From Desulfovibrionales bacterium (GTDB lineage Bacteria > Desulfobacterota > Desulfovibrionia > Desulfovibrionales > Desulfonatronaceae): a stretch of 48,704 bases of DNA. The stretch spans positions 1 through 48,704 of the forward strand of contig REDL01000062.1 of NCBI GenBank assembly GCA_007693505.1. Reading direction: 5' to 3'. Below the pieces are notes generated by a model. It was not told where the DNA came from and searched no databases. It saw only the letters and a program-made list of their open reading frames with translations. A program made the position numbers and the translations under genes. Positions 8,410 to 15,883 of the stretch are shown here, piece by piece; position 1 is the first letter of the stretch; the number at the start of each line of letters is the position of its first letter.

Positions 8410-9696
8410 GTGAAGGAGATGCAGACCCAAGCGGCATCAATGGAGGAAGATCGGGACAAGTCCGGATGGGTTGAACCCATTTACGTGGCCCGTCAACCGA
8501 TTTTTGATCAGAATATGAGTATCTGGGGTTATGAGCTGCTCTTCCGGCACAGCTCGCAATGCACGACGGCCCGGATCGACGACGCCGACGAGGCGACTTC
8601 CAAGGTGATCGTGGATGGGTTTGGGCTGGTTGCAGATCTTTTGGCACCGTCCCAGAAGGTTCTGATCAACTATCCAGGGCCTATGCTCCTTCAAGGCGCC
8701 CCTCGGGCTTTACCGTCCGAGGTGGCCATTGTGGAGATTCTGGAAACAGTCCAGCCCAACCCGGACATTGTCAGCGCCTGCGCCCAGCTCAAGGCCGATG
8801 GCTATATCCTGGCCCTGGACGACTTCGTCGGCCAGCCGGGGTTCGAGGCCCTGCTGGAACTGGCCGACATGGTCAAGGTGGATGTGCTCAACCTGGAAGA
8901 CTCTCAGCTCAAAGCCATTGTCAGCGATCTGCACCGGATTGGCACGCGACGCCTGCTGGCGGAGAAGGTCGAGGATTTGGCCATGTTCGATCAGTGCCGG
9001 GAGCTGGGCTTCGAACTGTTCCAGGGCTACTTCTTCAGCCGTCCGGAACTGGTCAGCGGTAAAAAGCTCTCGGCCAACCAGATTTCAAAGCTGCAACTGC
9101 TCAAGGAACTGAGTTCCCCGGATCTGGAGCTGCGACAAATATCGGGCATTGTTCAACACGACGTGTCCCTGAGCTACCGTCTGCTGCGCTACATCAATTC
9201 ACCCGGGCTTGGCCTGCCGAACAGGATCACATCCATCAATCAAGCCGTGAACCTCCTGGGGCTCCGCAAGGTCAGCGCTTGGCTGCGGGTGCTGATCCTG
9301 GCCGAGATGAAATCCACGCCCCAGTCCGGAGAGCTGCTTTTTCTTTCCGTGCAACGGGCCAAATTCTTGGAGACGATGAGCAGTGTCGCCAAATCTGACG
9401 GGCTTTCCGGCGAAGGCATGTTCCTGCTCGGTTTGTTTTCCTTCCTGGATGCCATCCTGGGCCAACCCATGGAGGATATACTAAAAAAGCTGTCCCTGGA
9501 GCCTCGCCTGGAAGCGGCCTTGCTGGGGCATGACGCAGACCTTGGCGTTTGGCTGGACTTGGCCGCGGCCTGTGAGCGCGGCAACTGGGACAAGACCGAA
9601 GCATTGCTGACCACCTTGAACCTCACGTCCGATCACACGGCCAAGAGCCTGAACGAAGCCGCCCAATGGGCCAAGCAGTTCCTGGCTGAAACCTGA
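8410..9696 (+). CDS. EAL-HDOD signalling protein (YuxH family)
   Basis: About 428 residues. The EAL domain comes first (PIYVARQPIFDQN, GYELLFRH). It retains many catalytic-type residues: ILETVQP, LALDDFVG, VKVDVLN, LAEKVED and FQGYFFS. However, the signature EAL triplet reads ELL, so phosphodiesterase activity is doubtful. An HDOD domain follows (VSLSYRLLRYINSPGLGL, INQAVNLLGLRKVSAWL). HDOD proteins of this type regulate motility or signalling without hydrolysing nucleotides. GTG at 8410 is chosen because AAGGGAA lies 8 bases upstream. GTG 8341, ATG 8419 and ATG 8440 are alternatives in the same frame. It probably reads or modulates the same c-di-GMP pool as its PilZ neighbour. Confidence 0.85.
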   Translation: MKEMQTQAASMEEDRDKSGWVEPIYVARQPIFDQNMSIWGYELLFRHSSQCTTARIDDADEATSKVIVDGFGLVADLLAPSQKVLINYPGPMLLQGAPRALPSEVAIVEILETVQPNPDIVSACAQLKADGYILALDDFVGQPGFEALLELADMVKVDVLNLEDSQLKAIVSDLHRIGTRRLLAEKVEDLAMFDQCRELGFELFQGYFFSRPELVSGKKLSANQISKLQLLKELSSPDLELRQISGIVQHDVSLSYRLLRYINSPGLGLPNRITSINQAVNLLGLRKVSAWLRVLILAEMKSTPQSGELLFLSVQRAKFLETMSSVAKSDGLSGEGMFLLGLFSFLDAILGQPMEDILKKLSLEPRLEAALLGHDADLGVWLDLAAACERGNWDKTEALLTTLNLTSDHTAKSLNEAAQWAKQFLAET

Positions 9697-9723
9697 CCGC
9701 CTTGCCGGGTTCAATCCGCAGGA

Positions 9724-10887
9724 TCAACAGGTACAGCGGGGGGTGAATACGGCTGCCCCCCATTTCCAGCCGACAAGAGCCAGGAGCACCGTGGCGGAAA
9801 CCACACCGAGGAACCGCCCTTCCTCTTCGTCCGCGCCGATGCGCCAATTCCCCAGCACACCAGCCATAAAGTCCGCCTGTCCGTAAACCCAGTCCACCAT
9901 CAGACCCAGGGCCAGGGTGCAGATCACGATTCCGGAAACATAGATCACCGTGGCCCGGCGGCCCAGGATTTTGGTAATGACGGTCAAGGCCGCGGCGTTG
10001 ACCGCCGGGCCAGCCAGCAGGAAGACCAGGGCCGCTCCCGGGTTCAGGCCCTTGAGCACCAAGGCCGCGGCAATGGGCGTGGAAGCCGTGGCGCAGACGT
10101 ACAGCGGCACGGAAATCACCAGCATGGCCACCATGGCCAGCACGGGATTTCCCAGCCATCGAGTGACCATCTCCGGCGTGAGCCACACGGAAATCCCTCC
10201 GGCCACAAGCACGCCCAGCAAGAACCAAGGGGCGATATCCCGGAACAGGTCGCCGAAGGCAAAGGCCATGCCCGCACGCAGGCGGAGCAGAGCCGAGGTT
10301 TCAGCAGGAGGCTGATCCGGAGTTCGGCCTTGCGGCTGCACTGGAGGCTGCACTGGAGTGCATCCGCATCCTGAGCCGGTCAGGCACGGGGACGTGGACG
10401 GGGACGGGGATGGGGATGGGCTGGGGGAAGGAGAGAATTGGGGCTTGGAAGGAGGGATAGCTGACGGTTCTTTGCTCCGATCCAAGGATTGGACCATGAC
10501 TCCGGTGACCAGGGCCGTGAAAAAGGCGGACAGCGGGCGGACAATGGTCATGAAAGGGTCCAGCAGTGCCCAGGTCACGGCTATCGAATCCACGCCCGTC
10601 TCGGGCGTGGAGATCAGAAAGGCCGCGGTGGGCCCCTTGGCCGCGCCCTGACGACGCAGGCCCGCGGCGGTGGGCAGCACCCCGCAACTGCACAGCGGGA
10701 TGGGCACGCCCACCGCTGCGGCCTTGATCAACCCCGAAAATGACGATGTGCCCAGATGCCTGGCCACCAGGTCGTCCGGCAAAAAGGCCTTGAGCACTCC
10801 CGCGAAGAAAAAACCCAAAAGCATGTACGGTGCCGAGGCCACGAGAACGTCCCACCCGGCCAGGGCCACTTGCAACACCCAATCCAT
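9724..10887 (-). CDS. Metal-efflux permease (SO_0444 / DUF318 family)
   Basis: A 387-residue polytopic membrane protein with two homologous halves. The first half holds the family signature PLCSCGVLPTAAGLRRQGA and the second YVCATASTPIAAALVLKGL. Several hydrophobic helices flank each. The start at 10887 is set by GGAGGTGAAC directly upstream; an ATG 14 codons earlier lacks a site. The central loop is unusual: a Ser-Pro repeat coded by a G-rich minisatellite, then a Cys cluster (CLTGSGCGC) that could bind metal. The protein ends CTC. The family is linked to Cu/Zn or arsenic-type export, and the SmtB-like repressor gene upstream on the same strand supports Zn or a similar metal (inference). Confidence 0.82.
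   Translation of the reverse strand: MDWVLQVALAGWDVLVASAPYMLLGFFFAGVLKAFLPDDLVARHLGTSSFSGLIKAAAVGVPIPLCSCGVLPTAAGLRRQGAAKGPTAAFLISTPETGVDSIAVTWALLDPFMTIVRPLSAFFTALVTGVMVQSLDRSKEPSAIPPSKPQFSPSPSPSPSPSPSTSPCLTGSGCGCTPVQPPVQPQGRTPDQPPAETSALLRLRAGMAFAFGDLFRDIAPWFLLGVLVAGGISVWLTPEMVTRWLGNPVLAMVAMLVISVPLYVCATASTPIAAALVLKGLNPGAALVFLLAGPAVNAAALTVITKILGRRATVIYVSGIVICTLALGLMVDWVYGQADFMAGVLGNWRIGADEEEGRFLGVVSATVLLALVGWKWGAAVFTPRCTC
10388..10427 (+). repeat. G-rich minisatellite, potential G-quadruplex
   Basis: Seven runs of three to five G separated by two to four bases (GGGGAC, GGGGAT repeats) lie on the plus strand. The minus strand, which is coding, reads these as the Ser-Pro repeat in the permease loop. 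Such an array can fold into G-quadruplex in the non-template strand of neither or either gene depending on transcription, and it is prone to length change. Confidence 0.6.
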
Positions 10888-10953
10888 GTTCACCTCCAAA
10901 AACGTCCTCATAAGCGTCCCCATAGGCATCTGGCCGCTGAAAAGCCTTCGAGG

Positions 10954-10983
10954 TGAACATATGACAATACGTTCAGATGTTCA
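10954..10983. promoter_or_regulatory. Candidate ArsR/SmtB-type operator upstream of the permease
   Basis: An imperfect inverted repeat TGAACATATGAC (10954-10965), 6-base spacer, TTCAGATGTTCA (10972-10983) matches at 10 of 12 arm positions. Its ends are TGAACA / TGTTCA, the core of known SmtB-type operators. It lies 67-96 bases upstream of the permease start codon, where a promoter would be expected. Confidence 0.5.
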
Positions 10984-11073
10984 AGAAAAAAGTTGTCCTG
11001 CTTCAGGGCAGATTTGATCTCGATCCTCTGGCGCTATCCGGACCGGTATCGAAATCGTGATCGAAATCGATTT

Positions 11074-11255
11074 GTAACTGCTCAATAACTACGGGCAGGT
11101 GAACCACACAAAAACACCTGGACCCCGGCCTGCGCCGGGGTGACGACTGCGGTAAATCGCCAACGCGGCACTCCATTCCGTCATACCGGCGAAGGCCGGT
11201 ATCCAGGCAGCACAATATTCCGATGCCAGGCTGCCCTGGCTTATTGAGCAATTAC
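11074..11255. repeat. MITE-like element, about 182 bp
   Basis: The ends GTAACTGCTCAATAA (11074-11088) and TTATTGAGCAATTAC (11241-11255) are a near-perfect inverted pair. The interior holds two palindromes (CCCCGGCCTGCGCCGGGG at about 11114 and CCGGCGAAGGCCGG at about 11184). It is inserted in a stretch of GATTTCGATTTCGA-type microrepeats, which continue on both sides (11046-11073 and 11256-11310). It is a relative of, but diverged from, the 1303 and 11373 copies. Confidence 0.65.
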
Positions 11256-11372
11256 ATCGATTTCTGATAAAATTCCGATTTCAATAGCGATTTCGATTTC
11301 GATTTCGACTGATGCCGGCCCATCCTGGGGACACGCCCTGAACACTCAATCGTCTACTATACTGGGAACTTT

Positions 11373-11525
11373 GTAACTATATCAGCACATAATGTGCATG
11401 ATCATTCTCCAGCACTGGATTCCGGCTTTCGCCGGAATGACGTATCTGGGCAGGCTTTTCCCACGCTAGTCATACCGGCGAAGGCCGGTATCCAGGTCTT
11501 TTTTCTGGCTATGCTGAGTAGTTAC
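11373..11525. repeat. MITE-like element, copy 2 (inverted relative to 1303-1454)
   Basis: The ends are GTAACTATATCAGCA (11373-11387) and TGCTGAGTAGTTAC (11512-11525). The 153-base body matches the reverse complement of 1303-1454 closely, including ATGATCATTCTCC, two CCGG-type palindromes and the spacer between them. Together with 11074-11255 it accounts for most of the 10888-11600 gap between permease and repressor. I see no gene in that gap. Confidence 0.75.
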
Positions 11526-11600
11526 GGAACTTTTAAGTTCCACAGAGAACAAAATTGCCCTGGGCCCTGCTTCAGCAGACTGGAGCATCAATTCAAACCA

Positions 11601-11960
11601 CTATTCCGCCACATGCTCCTCGGCCTGCTTGAGCAATCCCACGATGTGCGCGTCGTCCAGGCTGTAGATCACGTTCTTGCCGTCCTTGCGATATTTGACG
11701 ATGCGGGCCGCGCGGAGCACGCGCAGCTGGTGGGACACCGCCGATGAACTCATGGACAGCAGCTCGGCCAGGTCGCAAACGCACAGCTCGGAAATGCTCA
11801 AGGCCTCCAGGATGCGCACCCGAGCGGGTTCGCCCATGGCCTTGAACAACTCGGCCATCCGCTGAAGAGTCGCATCCGGAACCATCCGCCCCGCCACCCG
11901 CCGCACCGCGTCATCATGGACGCACACCTCGCCGCAAACGTCATCCAACCGCTGATCCAT
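11601..11960 (-). CDS. ArsR/SmtB-family metal-sensing repressor
   Basis: A 119-residue winged-helix repressor. The DNA-binding helix is SSSAVSHQLRVLRAA. Two types of metal site are visible. The alpha-3 type has ELCVCDLA with Cys60 and Cys62, plus N-terminal Cys9, Cys13 and His15. The alpha-5 type follows the SmtB spacing Asp103-x-His105-x10-His116-x2-Glu119 exactly. The alpha-5 set is that of zinc sensors, and the Cys set is that of CadC/ArsR-like sensors of softer metals. GAGGTAGAC precedes the ATG. The efflux permease gene lies about 700 bases downstream on the same strand, and the operator candidate at 10954-10983 would be its target. Confidence 0.9.
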   Translation of the reverse strand: MDQRLDDVCGEVCVHDDAVRRVAGRMVPDATLQRMAELFKAMGEPARVRILEALSISELCVCDLAELLSMSSSAVSHQLRVLRAARIVKYRKDGKNVIYSLDDAHIVGLLKQAEEHVAE

Positions 11961-12117
11961 GTCTACCTCGATGAGACGCTCTCGATCGTCAATTTTCTCT
12001 GTTCCTTGCTCACGTTCATCATATCACTCCGACAAAGCCCCGGCTCATCCGTCTCCTGCTTGCATTACCGGAAGCCAGGATATATCTTTTTGCCATATAT
12101 CAACCAGGAGGTATACC

Positions 12118-12360
12118 ATGGAAACGGCAAAAATTTTCTGGTCCGGTCGATCACAGGCAATTCGCTTGCCCAAGCAATTTCGCTTTGAAGGCGGGGAAGT
12201 GCGTATTCGCCGAAGCGGCAACGCGGTCATCCTGGAGCCCATTGCCGACGATTGGTCATGGTTGACGCAGGTCGTCGGCCCGGTGGACGCGGATTTCGAG
12301 GGTGCTCTACGGGAACAATCCGAAGAGCAACGCCGGGATGAGTTGGAGTATTTCACATGA
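12118..12360 (+). CDS. vapB: VapB-family antitoxin
   Basis: An 80-residue protein with the AbrB/SpoVT fold typical of VapB: AKIFWSGRSQAIRLPKQFRF, then GEVRIRRSGNAVILEP. The acidic C-terminal tail (EEQRRDELEYF) is the part that usually wraps the toxin. CAGGAGG sits 5-11 bases before the ATG, a strong ribosome binding site. The gene overlaps vapC by 4 bases (ATGA), which couples translation. Such pairs repress their own promoter, probably within 11961-12117. Confidence 0.9.
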   Translation: METAKIFWSGRSQAIRLPKQFRFEGGEVRIRRSGNAVILEPIADDWSWLTQVVGPVDADFEGALREQSEEQRRDELEYFT

Positions 12361-12752
12361 AATACCTTCTGGATACCAACGTGATTATCACTCTGTTCAA
12401 AGGCGAACCGGTCTTTTTGGAACGTATGCGACGTCATCGCCCGCCGGATTTTGGCGTTCCTGCCATTGTCATCCATGAGTTGTATTACGGAGCGTTCAAG
12501 AGCCGACGCGTGGTCGAGAATCGGGAAAGAATCTCCTCTTTACGCTTCAATATCCTTTCATTCGACTCGGAAGACGCCCGCCTTGCGGGTAAAATCCGTG
12601 CCGCGCTTTCGGCGCAAGGATCGCCCATCGGACCATACGACGTACTCATTGCCGGACAAGCCATGGCTCGTGGACTGGTGTTGATAACGAACAATCGACG
12701 AGAGTTCGACAGGGTGGATGGGTTAAGGATCGAAGACTGGCAGAATGAATAA
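12357..12752 (+). CDS. vapC: VapC-family PIN-domain ribonuclease toxin
   Basis: A 131-residue PIN-domain protein. The acidic metal-binding residues of the family are visible: Asp6 (LLDTN), Glu41 (IHELYYG), Asp95 (GPYDVLIAGQA), and Asp118 near NNRREFD. In this family the toxin cleaves RNA, often initiator tRNA or rRNA. Its length is normal and there is no lesion, so the pair should be active. It sits at the edge of the repeat-rich segment that begins at 10.9 kb. Confidence 0.92.
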   Translation: MKYLLDTNVIITLFKGEPVFLERMRRHRPPDFGVPAIVIHELYYGAFKSRRVVENRERISSLRFNILSFDSEDARLAGKIRAALSAQGSPIGPYDVLIAGQAMARGLVLITNNRREFDRVDGLRIEDWQNE

Positions 12753-12816
12753 CCGCCTTACTTCTGAAAAAACGACCCCTCATCACCCCATATACGCTGA
12801 ATACCTCAGTGTTGGT

Positions 12817-14667
12817 TCAAAGACCGCCCGAAACCACCACATCATACGTCCCCCGCACTGAATTGAGCAACATGACCCGCTCGGCCCCGCACAGGTCCTT
12901 CGGTCGCAGAATTCGTTCCTTCAATTCGCCACGCTCCACCATTTCGGCCCGCATCGTTCCGCCCAGCAAACCGCACTCAATCGGCGGCGTCCAGAGAACG
13001 CCACCCAGGCTGATCACTAGGTTGGCCCGGGTGGACTCGGTCAGTTCGCCGCGCTCGTTTTGCAGCAGAACATCGCTGAAGCCGGGGTGCGTGGCCAGGG
13101 CCTGGGCGTAAATATGGCGATGGGTGGTCTTGTGGTAAAGGAAGATATCCCGGGAATCCACAGCTGTCGTGGCCAGGGTCACGCGAAGGGGAACAGAGGA
13201 CGGCGATGGCGGGGGCAGGTGTTCCAGGGCAACGGCCCCGTCCGTGTTCAGAAGCAGGCGGACCATTTGTGATTTCTGGCCAAATCCCGCGGACAGCCCA
13301 TCCAGCCGATCACGGATCAGCTGCAGATCCAGGGAAAAATCAAAATACTCGGCCGAGGCAGCCAGCCGGGTCAGGTGCCGTTCCAACAGCACGTACCCGT
13401 GTTCCGGGGTCCAGAGCATGGTTTCCAGGAGCCGGAATTCCGGCATCCGCCGATGTAGCACCTCGGCCTTGGTCCGACACTCCGCGTACTCGCCCCGGGC
13501 GTTGGAATCCCAGACGATTCCCCCGCCGACCCCGTATTCGGCCCGATTCCGGCGGCGGTCCATGACCACTGTGCGGATGGCCACATTGAATGCGGCCCGA
13601 AGTCCGGGGTTGGCGCCGGAGGTTGACGGCACGGCCCGCGGCCCCAAGTATCCGACGCAGCCGGTATACAGTCCGCGCGGTGTGGATTCCAAATCCGCGA
13701 TGATGCCCATGCTGGCGGCCTTTGGCGCGCCGGTGATGGAGGCTGGAGGGAAAAGAGCCGCAAAGATGTCCGTCAAGGAATGTTTTGTCCGTGCCCGGAC
13801 CGTGGAGACCATCTGCCAGACCGTGGCGTGCTTCTCTACTCGACACAGATCGTCCACCACCACGCTGCCGGTTTCGGCGATCCGGCCCAGATCATTGCGG
13901 ACCATGTCCGTGATCATCACGTTTTCCGCCCGATCCTTGACCGAGTGGCTCAGCTCATGGGCCATGGCCAGATCCTCGTCCAGCGTCCGGCCCCGCGGCC
14001 GAGTGCCCTTCATCGGCTCGGAAATGATCGTGTCGTGATCCAGGACAAAGAACCGCTCCGGTGAAAAACTGCACACTGCAAAGCCCGGCAGGCGGACATA
14101 GGCGGCATGCGGCGCGGGCTGGTCCCGGCATACTGAAAGAAAAAAATCCCATGGGTCTGAAGAAAAATCTGCCCGCAATCGAAAGGTGAAGTTGACCTGA
14201 TAGCAGTCCCCCGCCCGCAGATGCTCCCGGATCTCACCAAGGGCTTGCCGATAAGCGGATTCCGGGATGGAAGGCGACCATTCCGGAGCCATAGGCTCGG
14301 TTTTCGGCGTGCGCGATGCGATATCAGTACCTGTCCACGGATTGCCTTCGCCGTCGCGGCAAGCAAACCGCTCGATCCGTTCGTAGAGCCCAAACCAGAG
14401 CAACGGAGGACCAGCCTCGAACGGGGTCCGGACTCGAAGTGCAGGATCAAAAGCCGGAGCGGCTTCATAGGAGATGAATCCAGCCGCATACATCCTTTTC
14501 TCGATTGCCAAGCGTTGGATTTGCTCCAATGCTGGACAAACTCGGCCAAGATCCCTGGCCTGAATCACCTCCAGCGGCCTGCGAAAACACAACCAATCCC
14601 CATGGGAAGCGTCCCGCAACAGGACAATGTTTCGCTCATGCCGCATCAGTACCGTTTGGGCCGTCAT
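12817..14667 (-). CDS. pabB: Aminodeoxychorismate synthase component I fused to 4-amino-4-deoxychorismate lyase
   Basis: A 616-residue bifunctional fusion for p-aminobenzoate synthesis (folate pathway, cytoplasm). Residues 1 to about 375 are the chorismate-binding PabB half (EPMKGTRPRGRTLDEDLAMAHEL read in parts, GSVVVDDLCRVEKH, SITGAPK). From about 390 on is a class IV aminotransferase-fold PabC half (LLETMLW, lysine in FLYHKTTHR, LTESTRANLV). No glutaminase (PabA) gene is in the window. It follows the hybrid kinase stop by 25 bases and is the last gene of the minus-strand signalling block, which may be only read-through. Confidence 0.92.
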   Translation of the reverse strand: MTAQTVLMRHERNIVLLRDASHGDWLCFRRPLEVIQARDLGRVCPALEQIQRLAIEKRMYAAGFISYEAAPAFDPALRVRTPFEAGPPLLWFGLYERIERFACRDGEGNPWTGTDIASRTPKTEPMAPEWSPSIPESAYRQALGEIREHLRAGDCYQVNFTFRLRADFSSDPWDFFLSVCRDQPAPHAAYVRLPGFAVCSFSPERFFVLDHDTIISEPMKGTRPRGRTLDEDLAMAHELSHSVKDRAENVMITDMVRNDLGRIAETGSVVVDDLCRVEKHATVWQMVSTVRARTKHSLTDIFAALFPPASITGAPKAASMGIIADLESTPRGLYTGCVGYLGPRAVPSTSGANPGLRAAFNVAIRTVVMDRRRNRAEYGVGGGIVWDSNARGEYAECRTKAEVLHRRMPEFRLLETMLWTPEHGYVLLERHLTRLAASAEYFDFSLDLQLIRDRLDGLSAGFGQKSQMVRLLLNTDGAVALEHLPPPSPSSVPLRVTLATTAVDSRDIFLYHKTTHRHIYAQALATHPGFSDVLLQNERGELTESTRANLVISLGGVLWTPPIECGLLGGTMRAEMVERGELKERILRPKDLCGAERVMLLNSVRGTYDVVVSGGL

Positions 14668-14692
14668 CGCCAGCGCACCGAAGATGGGCGCT

Positions 14693-15883
14693 TCAGGCTC
14701 GCTGGGAGGCTAAAACATCCCCCATCACCATTTCCAGCTTGCCGCTTTCAACGGGTTTGGTCACGAAGGCGTCCATGCCCGCGGCTATGCAGCGCTGGCG
14801 GTCCATGGGCAGAACCATGGCGGTCAGGGCGATGATGGGTATGGTTTTATTGATCCCCGGTCGTTCACCGGAACGGACGATCTTGGTGGCCTCCAGGCCG
14901 TCCATGATCGGCATGGAGATGTCCATCAAGACCACGTCAAAACTCTCTTCAGCCAGAGCTTCCAGTGCTTGCTCCCCATTCTCAACGGCCAGTACCCGAT
15001 GCCCATGCTTGACCAGAAGCTGTTCGGTCATAAACCTGTTGACCGGTTCGTCTTCGGCCAAAAGAATCGAGAATGGCCCCCAGGACCGACCAGGGGCGGT
15101 CTTTTGCGACTCAATTCTGGGCAGGGGCAGGGCCACGGCAAAGGTGCTGCCCAAATACAAATCGCTGTCAACGATGATTTCACCACCCATTTTGCCCACA
15201 AGATCCCGTACCACGGCCAGCCCCATGCCCAATCCACCAAAGCGCTGCGAGTGCGGCCCCGTGACCAGCTTGTTGAAGATGATCTCCTGGCTTTCCTTGG
15301 GCACTCCGATTCCGGTATCCGTGACCGTGATGCAAAGACACGGATTGTCGCTCTTGTCCCTGCCGCGGCTGAACTGAACCAGTATCTCGCCATAATCCGT
15401 GAATTTGATGGCATTGTCGAGCAAGGAACCGACCATATTTGAGATCCAGCCGGGAAAGCCCTGCATGGTGCCGGTAATCTCCGGATCCACATGAATGAAA
15501 AAATGCAACCCCTTTTCCACAGCTTCCTGCTGATGAGCATCCAGGCGTGGCAGGATGTCCTCGGCAAGTGTGAAGGGTACCATCTCATCGTTTTGGGTCT
15601 GCATTTGCAACCGGGAAAAATCCAGCACCTCGTTGACCAGTCGAATCAACTGCGAGGAGGATTGATCAATCATGGCCAGGTAGGAGATCTGAGTCTGGTC
15701 CAGGCTTGTCCCGGAAAGCAGCTCGGTCATGCCCATGATCGCATTCAGGGGTGTTCGCAATTCATGGCTGATCCGGGCCAAAAATTCATCCCGAACCTTG
15801 GCATTTTCCGCGGATTCCTGCTGCACTTTTTCCAACATCCGCTCCAGTCTGGCCACTTTGGCGGCAATTTCGTGACTACTCAT
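14693..15883 (-). CDS. Soluble hybrid histidine kinase (HisKA-HATPase-REC)
   Basis: A 396-residue cytoplasmic kinase with a short N-terminal coiled coil. HisKA has His40 in ISHELRTPLNAIMG. The HATPase domain has DNAIKF and DTGIGVPKE. A C-terminal receiver carries Asp321 (VLMDISMP) and the conserved lysine (VTKPVE). No sensory domain is present, so input must come through a partner. It overlaps the CheA gene by 4 bases (ATGA), so it belongs to the chemosensory operon. It could take phosphate from or give it to the array. That link is inferred from position only. Confidence 0.88.
   Translation of the reverse strand: MSSHEIAAKVARLERMLEKVQQESAENAKVRDEFLARISHELRTPLNAIMGMTELLSGTSLDQTQISYLAMIDQSSSQLIRLVNEVLDFSRLQMQTQNDEMVPFTLAEDILPRLDAHQQEAVEKGLHFFIHVDPEITGTMQGFPGWISNMVGSLLDNAIKFTDYGEILVQFSRGRDKSDNPCLCITVTDTGIGVPKESQEIIFNKLVTGPHSQRFGGLGMGLAVVRDLVGKMGGEIIVDSDLYLGSTFAVALPLPRIESQKTAPGRSWGPFSILLAEDEPVNRFMTEQLLVKHGHRVLAVENGEQALEALAEESFDVVLMDISMPIMDGLEATKIVRSGERPGINKTIPIIALTAMVLPMDRQRCIAAGMDAFVTKPVESGKLEMVMGDVLASQRA

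Noticed and set aside
9708-9745. GGTTCAATCC-like sequence as a tRNA T-loop
   Set aside because: No acceptor stem, anticodon arm or D-arm can be formed around it; it is the tail of two convergent genes. No tRNA or rRNA gene was recognised anywhere in the window.
10888-11600. Small open frames in the permease-repressor gap as genes
   Set aside because: They are made of MITE-like repeats and GATTTCGATTTC microrepeats and show no family features.
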